DNA from: Kappaphycus alvarezii
Lineage: Eukaryota > Rhodophyta > Florideophyceae > Gigartinales > Solieriaceae
Length of the DNA stretch: 64,000 nucleotides
Direction of reading: 5' to 3'
NCBI GenBank assembly: GCA_002205965.3
Contig: NADL03000672.1
Span: 434,001-498,000, forward strand
Under the pieces are notes generated by a model. That model saw only the letters and a list, made by a program, of their open reading frames with translations, was not told where the DNA came from and did no database searches. Below are positions 45,430 to 57,839 of this stretch, in pieces. The position numbers and the translations under genes are program-made. Numbering within the stretch: the first letter of the stretch is position 1; the number at the start of each line of letters is the position of its first letter.

Positions 45430-46460
45430 TGGGCCGGGTACGAAAGAATAAGTAGGAAGTTAGACTACAGGAAACTAATTGGCCGAATAACGGAAAGTCG
45501 GAAAAAAGGCGGCCGGTATTGACAATTGTTTGTATGTAGCCAATGTCAGCGTGGCGGTCTTTGACTTTTATGAGTAATGTGGCCTCCCTTCGGCTCGGGA
45601 TGGTAGCGGTTGTTGTTAGTCGGCCAGCGATTGGTCGGGCGAGCGAGAAAGTTATTGATCTCCATAATCAGTTGACAGTAGATGATAGAGAAGACCCACT
45701 GTAATGATGTGACTTGTGTCCTGAGTGTTGGCGGTTTGGAGAGTACGAAAGTCTTTGATGGCCACTGTACCATGGTACACCTACAGTACAGGTGTAACCG
45801 GTGTAATGGGGGTGGATGACCTGCGAAAGTTAGGCACGGGTACCCACTTCGGTCAGCCAGGGAAACGGCTACAGAAAAACGCCAAAAATTTGGTACCATA
45901 TGGCTTTTTCCTGAGGTAGAAGATAAAAAGCCTGTCCAATCCCACTCTACCACAGTTACAATATATGTGACATGGGAACAGGACCTTTGTTTATGCGATT
46001 GGCGGTTCCAAAAATTATTCGAAAATCTGGTATCCCTCGGTGATCTCAGAAAAAATGCTAAAGATAGTTCGCGATCTGGATCAAAGTAGGGAGCACCGTC
46101 CATAATTTTGAGTTGTCCCCGAAGAGATAGAAGACTTTTAATCGCTTTGCGGTTATCTATATATTTCCTTTACTACCAAGGGTAGTTCTTACCTCACTTT
46201 CTTTATTGATTTCTTCGAAGTCGGCCGTGTAGGTTCCCAAACTCCTAATGCATTTTTCCAATATTTTATTTTCAGCAGCTAATATTCAAACCCTTTCTCA
46301 TTCCTCTGAGGGTCGACATCGCCCGAATGAAATCATATCAACTTCCCCACAAAACTTGGCCCCGCGTCATTTAGAAGAACACCACCGGCCAAATAGTAAA
46401 CATCTCATGAAAATCTGCCGAAATGCTTTTGAAATAGCGAATATTTTTTCCTCAAATGTA
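45430..46460. other. Spacer without a convincing gene
   Basis: A 185-codon minus-strand ORF (46103-45546) has irregular composition, no motif, and several His/Pro/Trp runs atypical of a folded protein. I do not call it. No RNA gene seen. Confidence 0.35.
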
Positions 46461-46462
46461 TT

Positions 46463-46622
46463 CAACCTACGTCGACGCCAATAAAGGTGAAGCACGCAAT
46501 TGAATTTGCGGATGGGCAGGTCTCCGAGGGTCCTTACCCTACCTAGATCGACGCCAGAGAAGGTTGAAGCGGTGGATGGGCATGTTCCCCAGAGGCTTTA
46601 TCATACCTAGATCGACACCGCG
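46463..46622. repeat. Short diverged tandem repeat
   Basis: Three starts of one unit: CCTACGTCGACGCCAATAAA (46467), CCTACCTAGATCGACGCCAG (46540) and CATACCTAGATCGACACC (46603). Between them is a shared GGATGGGCA.GT.. segment. Period about 63-75 bp. Confidence 0.55.
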
Positions 46623-46959
46623 GTTAATCACGAGAGCTTCGAGCCAAGGGCAGTGAAGAGAGCGGGGAGGTAGACGATCTGTTAGTCAGCCCCCGAGCTC
46701 ACTACAGATAATGCACCCGGGCTACAGTTTGGGTGCGTAATGGTGTTGCACAAATTTGATGGAGGGTGAAAAGCTAGATTTTTCTATAATTTTTGACAGT
46801 TTTCTTTTTCTACTGTAGACTCGCACGACCACGCAAATTTTCACTGTTTTATTGATTTCGTCTGTCTACAGTACGTTCTGAAATTAAAAGTGCAATGAAA
46901 GCCACACACAACAAAAGGTGCTGGGTAAAAGTGGCGGTACAAGGAGGCTCGAAGTTTTA

Positions 46960-47065
46960 CTAGGGTTCAAGGGTTCAGTGAGGTACGAGATGTGGGGTTC
47001 GAGGTTTAGGTTTTGGGTTCAAGGTTCAGGATGCAGGGTTCAGTTCACACTTTGGTTCGGTTCTG
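46960..47065. repeat. Degenerate GGTTCA-rich repeat
   Basis: Clustered variants of GGGTTCA: GGGTTCAAGGGTTCAG, GGGGTTCGAGGTTTAGG, TTTTGGGTTCAAGGTTCAGG, CAGGGTTCAGTTC. G/T strand bias resembles a decayed telomere-like or minisatellite array. Confidence 0.45.
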
Positions 47066-47099
47066 GTTCTGTTCGATGTCTGCTAGTCCGAGTACATAG

Positions 47100-47970
47100 C
47101 TAAACCTACTCTAGAATATATACTAGTCTATAGTCATATCAGAGGACCAGGTAGTACTGTAAACCGTAACACATGAAAGCTATGACAGCATGATATTACA
47201 ACACGAGGAAGAAACACATGAACTTAACGAGAGCCATACTTCCAATGCGGTAGTATGCAAACACAGTGCATATGCGTGATTCTGTAAAACCATTCCATAA
47301 AAGATGTTACGCACCAATAAAATGATCACAAATGGTACTCAGAAACGTCACATGATATATGCAATGATATTCTAGAGATAAAGCAAAACGACTTTGTCAC
47401 ATAACCATAGTGTGCTGAGAACGGAATGAATGGTGTGCTGCGACGCTGTTGTGTGGAGAACGGAATGCAAAAGTAGTAATCTAAATCTCAAACTGCAGCA
47501 GTAAGCCATTCAATCATAAACACACACGCCCTGCAAGCCAGTGCATATAACCAGCGCGGGACGAGCCCGCAGGAAGGGGCACCTCCGCAAAATTTATCAC
47601 CAATATTCTCTCACCCATCATATCCATCTATTCCCCCTCTACGACACAATCTATCCTCTCTCGACAAGGCATATCAGTTTTTGTGCCCTGAGCGACGAGT
47701 ATGGTTGATTGATTCCCACATAATACTTTTTAATGTATGCATCCGTGATTAAACCTTTCACAATACTTAACATTTTATGTATCTGTTGAGAGAGATTCGC
47801 AGTCTCGAAATTCAGATGGCCGCACGTTTCAAAATGGTGTAGGTTTAGTTTCCCTGAACAACTCGCAATTTCTCGGGACTTAAATATACCTGCGCATCAC
47901 TCTCTGTTCATACTAGAGAGTGCATACTTCTTATATCCAAGCCAAAATCTTCCTTGGCCAGAAATTATCA
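47100..47970. other. Spacer without a gene
   Basis: AT-rich, no ORF of note. A compact GC hairpin (GCGGGACGAGCCCGC, 47556-47570) is the only local structure noticed. Nothing recognisable otherwise. Confidence 0.4.
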
Positions 47971-47979
47971 TTAATACTT

Positions 47980-50560
47980 CAAAATATCCTCCCCATGAAC
48001 CCTCTCAGGGCGATGATACATTCAAGTATCAAATAGAGTTATCTGATGATGAAGCAGTTAAGCCCTTTTCATCGAAAGAAGATCTGCCCCTTTTCCCAAC
48101 AGCGGTTAACTTGTATCATTAATCCCGGCCGACATTTACACTGTAGGGCAGATTTTGAGTGAGAACTCTATGGACAAGAATAGAAAATTTAGTCCAAATG
48201 GCAATCAGCCTGTGCTGGGATATCAGGGCAGGACTTTTTCGCTCGCGAGTGTAGTTAAATTATGGGTCGGTACCCGGGTCTCCGGAGAGGAGGGCTATCA
48301 TGCTCTATCGAATGAGTTTATTGATTTGAGTGCTATTACCAATCCTGTTTCTCCGTTCACCCATTCGACGGGCGTTCAAAGGTAAATTTTTGCCGTTACC
48401 AGGGTGTTGTTAGCTCAAAGATTAAATTCTGGAGTGATATTTTCACCTTTCATGCCCAAATTCAGAAAGAAAACAAGAGAAATCTTAGTTCCATGCCAGT
48501 CTAGAGATTTGTCGAAGCAGCCGCTTGGCACAACTCAAAATCCAAATAATTGGGCCTAGAGGAGAGCATTCATGCATTCAAAGGCTTAGTTCCGATCAAT
48601 TTCAGGAAGGTACTAAATCTTGTGACGTACCAGCTGTGGCTATGGGCAATAGTTCTGACACGGTAGGCTCCTGGTTAAGGATTGAGGTATCCCAGTTAGC
48701 CCATGCGATGGCAGCAAAGGCAGGGATCAATATCCATGCTGAGTCTCCGGATGATCTTCAATCGCCCGATGCACCACAATATGGGGCCACTCTAACCATC
48801 GATTACTCAATCATCCGTTCAATATACAGTAGCCCTCCATTCGATTGTTGGGAAGGTCTCAGTCCATTTGATGTCATGGCAAAATTTCCTCAATTTAAGC
48901 CCCAGGCCCGAACTACCAGTCGGCTAATTACCCTCTTAAAGGACATATTCAGGAAAACTAGTTTGCAGACCCCCTGAATTTATCCTTTTGAAACTTTTCT
49001 GATTGAAAATGTATAAAGTCTGACGTAAGCCGCTTTCTGGTCGAGATCGTTGACGATGGAGAAGGACAATATCGTGCATATATTGGTAGCACCAACTCAC
49101 TATACGCGAGAGCTACCCACCTTATGACGGATAGAACCTTTCTGCTACACCTAAATCATGCACAGTACGTTAAATTGGCACCGCGTTACCTCAATGGCGA
49201 AAAAATCAGTTCTCCTTTACCCAAACGCAACTTGTACTGTCTTCCTTTCCGCCTTAATATCACATATTCATTCAATCTGGTATTAACTGGTACTCGAGCA
49301 ACCAATCACGCGACAAACATCACCCTGTATATGTGTGACTAGTGTATTTTGCAACGGTGGACGGTCACTAATCTAATCGCAACAAAAAAGCAGCAGAGAT
49401 TTTGAATCAGGATCGGATACGTTTGGCCTCAGGAGTCTCTTGTAATTATTTTCCAATTTGACCCACAATCCTTCCTTGCCATTAGGGCTGTCGTGGAGTC
49501 CCTACAAGCGATCACAATGGTCATGCGCGATTCAATATTTCTCCAGATTCATTTCTTTGCAAGGGCATTTATGAACCTTTTATAGGCCAATCTTTCTAAT
49601 GTTTATGAAGTCCATGACGGAAATTTTTTCAGCATAATGCTTCCTTAGGAGCGAGAGTCGCTTATGATCTAACGACTGCATCTCATGCAATGTTAAATTC
49701 GCGAGAGAATATTCGTCGCTTGTTTGTGCGTAATGGCCTCGTTTAGAATTTGTCACTGGGTAATCTGTTACCTTGTTTGGATTATGCCTTACTTTTAGCC
49801 AAAATTGGAGAGAGACGCGGCCATGACACTCGTAATGAGGGCGAAATCCAGTCTTTCTCGCTCGTAGAACAGCTGGAGAGACGGATACAGTATTATGAGG
49901 ACATAAAGAAATCTGCAGATAGCGAGGTTAATTCCTTGATTACACAGATAAATCAAGCTAGAGTGGGCCATCTTCATCGCGAGCACGATATTGAATTTTT
50001 GCGTATCAACTTATCTGAGACCCAGTGCCGAGCAGACTTCTTTCGACGATAGAATGACGCATCTTCAAATAACCTTCGAAACAAGGACGGAGAGCTCTCC
50101 TTAGTTGTGGAGTGATATTGCCAATTCATTTCTTCCTCGAAAAGCAGTGAGAGCCGCGATAAATTGACTGAAAAAAATTCAGCGAGTTAGAGCTAGATTT
50201 GGCCTCCATGAAAGGGAAGAAATAATAATTGATCGTAGAACTAGAAAAACTGCAGTGCACCATGGCTTTATCCAAGAGAAGATTTCTAAGACGGGCGCTA
50301 AGCTCAATCTATGACGCAAACAATCGATGTCGTTAGACCGTCCTGCTCTACAGTCACAGGTGAATCTTCCGCCCTCTTTTAGCACTTCATGGCCCACATC
50401 CTCCTTTCAATCGCGAAAGAGTAGTGGTCAAGTGATAATACTAGAGATTCCACGACTTTTTGCCCTTAATTATTCGGAAAGAAGTAGAAGATGCAAATCC
50501 AAGGTCTAGTCGTAGTACCTACGAATCGAACTAGAATCAAGCGATGGAGTTTCCATGCTC
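47980..50560 (+). pseudogene. Decayed multi-fragment ORF chain of unknown type
   Basis: Plus-strand fragments with coherent composition follow one another: YQIELSDDEAVKPF (48030), then 48155-48385 (FSLASVVKLWVGTRVSG), 48525-48977 (150 codons, MAQLKIQIIGPRGEHSCIQR...), about 49040-49342 (RFLVEIVDDGEGQYRAYIGS, LYARATHL), 49750-50052 (a clear coiled coil, LVEQLERRIQYYEDIKKSAD) and about 50330-50460. The YIGS...R..H stretch superficially recalls GIY-YIG nucleases, but there is no other support. The length, chain of breaks and coiled coil suggest an old transposon-borne or lineage-specific gene. Function unknown. Confidence 0.35.
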
Positions 50561-51199
50561 TCTAGAATAATTGTCGATTTAATAAAAATATCTATCCTGC
50601 CTTGGTCACAGCTTGTTACACCAATGTAATTAGAACTTATATGGAAATATCATCTCCTCGGTGTAATTTCTCATTCCTGGTTGACTTCTAGTACTCTTTC
50701 GTACTGCTATTCTAAGTACTTAGGAAGTACCGTGATCACCAATTTTCAGTGATGTTTGGTCAGCCAGTCACGGTTGCAAAAATTACAGAGTTAAAAAATG
50801 TATTTGCACAAGTGAATTCCTACTTTACAGGGGATATTTGCGCATATCAAGAAGATTTAGTTTTCCTCGAACATTTTATAGTCGAGAAACAACCGTAGTG
50901 AGATCAATAACGCTCAACTTCAACTCTGTCTCCAATAAAAACATGCATCCTATCCTACTAGGGAATCAGTTTCTGATAATACTCCTTTAATCTCGAAAAT
51001 TAATGCTTCTGTTCGACCAGAGGGTCTTAAAAGTCACCTCTTTTAGCGTACTTACGCAACATCTTAGTGTGGGGCTTCGCAATCCCGGCTAATTCTTTTA
51101 CAAACTGCCATTGCACATTACATTGTTTTCATTGACTTCTAAGATCTTGGAACGGTTTATTCGTTCTGATAAAACTCGAGAAATAAGTTCCGATTCGGC

Positions 51200-52060
51200 T
51201 CAATATATTGAAACGAACCACAGCTGGAGCACCAAAAGGTACTGTTTCCCTTGCTTCTGTGTGAAAACCCTTTGCGACAGCAATTAAAGCATTCAACCGG
51301 TTTAGATTGGCGAAATCAAATTGTATTGTGTTGGTCCGTCATAGAAAATTCCACAGGTATGTATCTACTCCTCTCCGAGACGTTTCCTCCGTGATTTGCA
51401 TTCCATTTCCCAGTTATAGAGTCACATAGCACGGAGATCCAACCTTGCAAAATCGGATCGTCTGGGATATCGCTACTCACATTACCCCTAACCAGGCTCC
51501 ACGCTAAATCAACAGTGAATTTCTTATAGCAATTAGACCATCCCATGTGTAGACCCGACAATAAAATGTAGCTGTAAGTGACAGTTGTGTCTAGAAGCCA
51601 AAAACAGAGACATCCATGTACGGCGAGGTTGGGGGTGAGAGGTGAAGACTGCCCGTAGCTAAACGCGATTTCTACACTTCCCATATTAAAATTGTAGTCT
51701 TCGAATACCTTTGGGATTTGTAATCTCTTTGTAGCTTCAGTCCCAAACACAGCTCGCACACGCGCCCCAATTGTAGATGACAATTTAGGTAGCCTACGTA
51801 AACGCTAAACGGTGTAACCCGGCCCAAACTCATGAGCAGTAGAGCAAGCACAGCGTCGTTCTAAAATTGTTCCGCACCCAATGAATTCCACTCCCGTCTC
51901 ACCTTTTTCTTACCGCGAACTGCTAGGCACTTTGGGAATCCAGACACGTTTGATCGCACATTATCAACATCAGAAATTTCCTTTGTACGCAGAAAACAAA
52001 AATAGTTTGGTAGATGAGAATAAATTATCCATATAAACTGTGTACTGCATAACACTAGAG
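51200..52060 (-). pseudogene. piggyBac-like transposase relic (C-terminal half)
   Basis: Minus strand. FPKCLAVRGKKKVRREWNSL lies at about 51950-51880. An uninterrupted 155-codon piece at 51783-51316 then reads LQIPKVFEDYNFNMGSVEIA, CFWLLDTTVTYSYIL and KKFTVDLAWSLVRG. These match the piggyBac C-terminal catalytic region, whose family pattern is DYN..MGGVD..D, F.WLLD and F...LAW.L; the usual Asp residues after MGGV are lost here. Beyond it, in another frame near 51300-51210, CFNCCRKGF and STFWCSSCG resemble the Cys-rich zinc domain at the end of piggyBac proteins. N-terminal parts upstream (to about 52983) are unclear. No TTAA-flanked ends identified. Inactive. Confidence 0.6.
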
Positions 52061-52069
52061 CGTCCCCTT

Positions 52070-53260
52070 ATGTATCCTTTATTTTCATCGGCCAGACGTG
52101 CAACCACAGCTGAGGAATGGGAGAGAACGCCTTTGTAAGTCAGGCATTACTTCCACAGGTTTGTATTTAAATGTGGAACCGCCTAGTAGAGGTAACCAGA
52201 TTCGCAAAGAGCCCAAATTTTTAACCCAGAGCCGATTGGCTTATTTATGGTCCGAACGTTTTTTATGAACGACCATAGTACATGAACATCATTTCATCGG
52301 CACTGACATTGAACCAGGTAATCCAAACTCGTTGCGATCCCCAAAACACAGTGTCAAAAAGAGGTTGCACTTTTCAAAGAAAATATAGTCCCTTTATCAC
52401 CGCGAGGGTCACAGATATGCAGATATATCTTAATTTGTTGGAACTGCAGCAAAGACATGTATTTGGTAACGGAATGGGGTGGAGCTTGAGTGTTCGAGTC
52501 CCGTTAGTCCTCCACTCTTGTACATTTGTAGACCCCATGTAGATGAAAATATCGATGAAGACACTAAGCTCTCTCGCCTTTATCTCTTGTTATAGTCTTC
52601 TTGTTCCGGCCAATTTGAGAGAAACATAGATATTTGTGTTATTAGCCATCTTTTCCAGGGTCGTAGTTGTTGGAATCATTTTGAAAAATCCAATGGGGTT
52701 GAAGCTGAGTCTGTTTCTTAGCGCCAGAATGTTCGGCTTTCCCGGGGCGGTGGATCAAAATAATCGAGATGAATAGGATCAAATGTGTGCATAGTTAGTG
52801 AAAATGAAACGAGGGGCTTCGATGCGTTCGTCGTTGCTGCTCTATTCGCTGGCATTCTTGCTGCAACAGCTGAGGGGAGGGGACAATCGGCGTTTCTAAA
52901 TGAGTAACACTGTCATCCAAGTTATCGTTATGCACGTCTGGTTGTTCTTCATTATCCTCTGCCTGCTCGCGTAGCTCTTCCACACCCTTATTGAACTTGT
53001 TTGACTGATATGAATCTTATTTCATTAAAAATAATGTATTTTGTTCCTCAGTGTGAAGTTTCTGGTTGTGGGGTGGAACGGTACGACCCGGATCTGGCTT
53101 TCAGTTGCATCAAAAGATTTTGCTTTGATGCAACGCCATAACCTCGGTGGTCCCACTAAGATTCCCAATCTCCCATGGTATGTATTTTGGGGTACAAGCT
53201 ACGTAAAAAAAGCCATTTCTGAGATCAGAAAAGTCTCGAAAAGACGCGTTTCTGAGATAT
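52070..53260. other. Spacer, possible remains of the piggyBac N-terminus
   Basis: A minus-strand acidic ORF (52983-52795: EELREQAEDNEEQPDVHNDN) would suit the acidic N-terminal region of a piggyBac-type protein. There is no continuous link to the catalytic part, so this is tentative. Confidence 0.25.
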
Positions 53261-53262
53261 AT

Positions 53263-53313
53263 CTGTATTCTGGACATATAGGTACTTTCTGGACCTATAT
53301 ATCCAGAATACAG
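53263..53313. repeat. Long near-perfect hairpin
   Basis: Arms 53263-53283 and 53293-53313 are inverted repeats matching at 20 of 21 positions, with a 9-base loop ACTTTCTGG. A smaller palindrome TTTCTGAGATCAGAAA lies 30 bp upstream at about 53217-53232. Confidence 0.8.
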
Positions 53314-53329
53314 ACGAGAGGATAGTAAA

Positions 53330-56300
53330 GCCTATTAATATGAAATAAAAATGTATCCAAATTGTATTTCTTATATTTTTTAAGTAAGTATCTTTTATAA
53401 TCTAATCGATCAATGAATTAATTCCGGGTAAAATTAGTCTCCCTTTTGCTCTATTTAATCCCCTATATCATGTTACAAATTCTTAATGGTAGATTTGACG
53501 TCAAGTTAAATCGTATTGAAAGTACAATAATAAATAGTTAATAGAATGGATTGGAGTTTAATTTTCTCTCTATTTTTTGGAAATGGATTGATTTTAGTCG
53601 GTCCGAACAAGTTTCATTTTTTTTTATGTAAAAACATTACATAGTTTATCTAAATTTTCATTTTTGCCTGTCCAACAGACAGTTACTGACTTTTTGATGA
53701 CTATATTTACTTGAGTACAAGTAAAAATCTTCTACACTTGTTCACAAAGTTCCTAAAACTCTGATTACATCGTTTTCTTACATATTGTAACGTGTCTCTT
53801 TTACTGAGCTACCCTTGTCAAAACCATATGCATTTAAATAAATTCCGTTCCAAGAGCCATATCTGTGCCTGGATACCACTAAATAGTCGTGATAGATCGG
53901 TTCAAAAAAGGTTCTGTATGCATTTATTTTCATCCAATACATCCATCTTCAGCCTTGATGTTGCTCGTATCGAATATCGTAGAAAATAAAGATTTCATAT
54001 TCCATCAATTGATCCCATTTTTTCAATACCGACTCAATATCATGAAGTATCGTTATAAACGTTCCCTTTTACTCCCTTAATTACACCAATCCCATCAAGA
54101 TTCAACTTTGCTACTGTGGTACCAGAATCATCAAAGTGAAAAATAGAAGAGACAATGGGCTGTTTAAATTTATGTATAAATAAGTAGCTGCTATTACCAC
54201 GGTTGAATTCAACAACCAGTGCAACAATTAATCCTACTTCTGCAGTTTATTAGAGGTTCAATTTACATTTAACTTATATAGTGTGTAAATACGTTTTTCC
54301 AGATGCTTTCCAAGATAACAAAATATTATGCTTTTTATTAAAGGAAAATTTTACTGCAGTTATCTCTTCACTCCGTGGTTCTGAGTTTTTTTCATTTTGC
54401 ATCTACTTTGGTCGCAAAAATTAGCACCTGGTCAATAGTTTTATCTCGAGGATCGTTTCGCTAGGAATATCCGTGGGTTCCCGACGAAGCATTTATGTTT
54501 CATAAAATATCGCATAAAGATTGGAGAGTGTTTACTGTGAATTATTCTCATATTCTTGATCTTCTTTCAGGATATTCCCCAAACAATCGCCAATACTCCC
54601 GCAGTAAGCCGTCGAGAAATCATAAAATCAAATTAAATGAAAGGTTAAAAAGTAAGCTGGAGGTCAAATCTTAGGCGCAGCTTGTAAAATAGATTCAGCC
54701 GCAGTGAACTAAAAACTGCTCATATAATTGCTGTTTAAGTTAGTTTACGGGGACATTCACATACTCAGACTATTTCTTGGAATTCAAAATATATATTATA
54801 ACTTTTTTGATGAATATACCGAGGTTGGCGCCTAATTGATAAACGTTTCGAGCGTAAATATGATGTTTATTGTTCAGAATTTTTTTAAAAATATATATCC
54901 TTTTAAGACCTTCAAATACAGAAAGTTGCAATACTCCGTTACTGTTGTTGAAACTGATAATATTCAGCGTCAAATATAAAATATATACAGTGTTAATTCC
55001 TGTAAACGGAGCAGTGTGTTCTTTGAGCTTCTTGTGAATTACGATCTTCCTTGAATAAATTTAGTTTGTAATTAGAAAAAAAGTTTGGTTAAGTATCCTT
55101 TCCCATTATAAATATTTTACTGAAGTGTTTTTATAGCTTGATAAAGCATTACCGCGAGTAAAGTATATCTCGAGTAAATATATGCAGAAAGTAAAGTAAT
55201 CGTTCTTTTCATTACCGCAACCGCGATAGCTTTCAGTGTATTATTACAAAATTTGTATTTATCTTTGGACTCAATATTGATATGAAGCTCTTCTTGCTTT
55301 ACAGAAAGATGTGAATTGAAATGAACGATGAAAATTATTATCGCCTATATCAAGAAGAAACCATAACAATCTATGTACTCCTTACATCGTGAGGCGTTCT
55401 TGCTAAAGTCATTTTTCGACTCTAAACCATTTCAAAATTCGAAGAAGGGTATTTTTTCCTTCATTCCATTAAAACATGGGGTTACTAGCTGGAAGTGAAT
55501 TACGGTAAAATTGAAAGTGCGGACAGTGACTTTTTCGGATGGCAATTTTCATCATAAATAACCTATTACCTTTCCATAGTACTCAACTATTACAACTTCA
55601 CCAAAATATAGAATCTGTAAAGCTATTGGATCCTCAAAAGTACTTATTTACCGCGAAAGGGTTAATTCATTAGATTATGAGTCCTTTCGTTTCAATCATA
55701 CCATACCACCCCAATGCTAATGTTGTGCTTAGTTGTTCCCAATAGATTAATGAATGTCAAGTGATATGATAAAGGATTGAAACTGTTATAATTATGTCTC
55801 ATATAGTACGTGCTCAAGACAAATAATAAAAGATTAATCCGTTTAATTATTTACAATTTCAGATATTTTTTTAATTAATACGGTCGACTTTTTCACTCTA
55901 TATACTTTAGTTAAGTATTTAGTTGCTTTTCCAATAGTTTTATGACACTTTAAAGCCTCAAAGCTTTGGTGGTGAAACGTTTCAGAATCAAAAAAGATGA
56001 GTATACTTCCAATAATTATTATAACTTGAATTTGAATTTTGAGGGGAACTTATAGACTTTTAAAGACCTTTTGGATATTGAAACTACTACTAATCATGTT
56101 TTAAGGATATCTAGTGACTATTATTTTACTTAATAGTAATTATTTTTCATTATAATCATTCACATTTGTAACGCTAATTAAATCACAAGGCTTGAATGTT
56201 CCGGACAATGTATATATTGGCTCAATGTATTTTCATTGTGTTGAAATAATTTTTGTCCCTCTTTTTCTGTAACACACTCATTCATTGTGAACAAGAAAGA

Positions 56301-57380
56301 GATCCAAGGAAAGGATTGATCATGTTCTCATTTATTACTATGGGCTGTACCTTCGTCACTAATTGCGCAAGGTATGGCCCGTATTAAAATTCATTACATG
56401 GGACTATTCTTTAGTACCTTACCTTTGATTTCGAAGACCGCGGGCTATGGTGGGTATTCTAGGTCATCACCCGGGACTTTGCCTTAGTCACTAAAAACTT
56501 TGGTTAGCTACCACCGTAAGACACTGTAGTTTTGAGATATTTACTAGGACTGAAATATCTTAGAAAAGTCTTGACCTTTACCGCTTCCATTGGCCCTTTT
56601 CGTATACGGCTATAATTATATCAATACCAACAACGGTTCTTTAGCATAAACCCCACATGAATTTTTATATAATATGATTTTCGAGACAGGCACTCAATAA
56701 TGGAAAAATATTATCTATCACGTTTTCAACTATCCAACAAATCAATGAATCAATGAATCACCCAGCGGAAAGCTCGAACTCAAACCCTCGCAATTATTGT
56801 GTTATATCTACAGTCATTGATAGAGGAAGGAAATATGACATCATTTTAGGGTTGTTTAAGTTTGACGTTCCACAATTCCTCAGGTCTTTTAGCGCTGCTT
56901 TTAGTTCTAACTAAAGTTATCCGCTTTTGTTCAATGTGGGGTCCTTGCTGGAACAGCTGCCTGTTTCTGATCAAGTTCGGGCACTTTCTCTGCATTTTTG
57001 ACCCTTCTGATCACTTGTATTTTATCGGTTTTTCTCGCAACGAAGGGCGCACAGAAATATTAAAAATGATTCTGGAATGAATTTTTTGATTTTGAAAATA
57101 GTCCTGGCGATCTTTTATACTGTATTGTTCATAAACCTACTGCTTTGCTTTCTGTTCATAAATTGGCATTCTAAGGAGATATTTACGTTTTAACTTGAAC
57201 ACTAACACGAGACTTCTGATTATCTGGTGAAATTGATGCAGTCCTATTTCACTTGGGACCAGCTGTGTGATACGGAATAATCAATTTTGCTTCCCTTCCA
57301 GGTGTTATTCATTTCAATTCTCCTGAGGGGCATGTGGAAGTAAATAGTTTATTCTAGATGAGGGTAGTTTTTGGCTCTTA
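53330..57380. other. Very AT-rich, essentially ORF-free block
   Basis: Visibly much lower GC than the gene-bearing parts. It has few ORFs above 60 codons, none convincing, and many poly-A/T runs. No tRNA, rRNA, plastid or mitochondrial gene was recognisable to me. Nothing else supported. Confidence 0.5.
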
Positions 57381-57725
57381 AAGTTCAAAAGCCAGGAATT
57401 TTTAAACTCACAGAAACCCTCTGAGGACATATTACACTATGCTTGGGAATATTGCTGGCAAAAGGAGGCAAAATACTTATGTCTCGAGATGCCCAGGGCT
57501 GGGACCACATATCTTTTGATTTGACATCAGCGAAGCGACCCCTCCGTGCAATAAAAAACATTGGTAAAAGGTTTAATTTAGTACATCGCTCCGGATGGTC
57601 TGCAATATGCCAAAGAGCGCAAAGTTCCTTTGGGATACCTTTCACTTGAAACTGTGTATTACTGCTTCAGCGTCAGACGTCCAATTAGGTGATCAGGATT
57701 ATATGCTCCTGCAAGTAGTATGATG

Positions 57726-57827
57726 CCGTATCTGGCCGTGCTTTGTCTCTCACATCACCTGATACCTGAGTGACCCCAGCTCGGTTTAGAGAACATTTAA
57801 TAAAAGCGTATGTTTGTTTGTTTGTTT
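57726..57827 (+). mobile_element. Short retroposon (SINE-like or 5'-truncated LINE) with (TTTG)n tail
   Basis: A 102-bp segment ending in about four TTTG units is bracketed by an exact 11-bp direct repeat GTAGTATGATG (57715-57725 and 57828-57838). A target duplication plus a short repeat tail is the signature of target-primed reverse transcription. The body (CCGTATCTGGCCGTGC... AATAAAAGCGTATG) does not match any RNA I can name. Confidence 0.55.
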
Positions 57828-57839
57828 GTAGTATGATGT

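Noticed and set aside
45546-46103. 185-codon minus-strand ORF
   Set aside because: Irregular composition, no domain, and no support from neighbours; likely chance.
49040-49120. GIY-YIG nuclease in the decayed ORF chain (YIGSTNSLYARATHL)
   Set aside because: Only one partial motif; the GIY half and the downstream Glu/Asn residues are not seen.
57385-57649. 86-codon minus-strand ORF near the AT-rich block edge
   Set aside because: Looks moderately protein-like (ERCTKLNLLPMFFIARRGRF) but is isolated and unrecognised; insufficient to call a gene.
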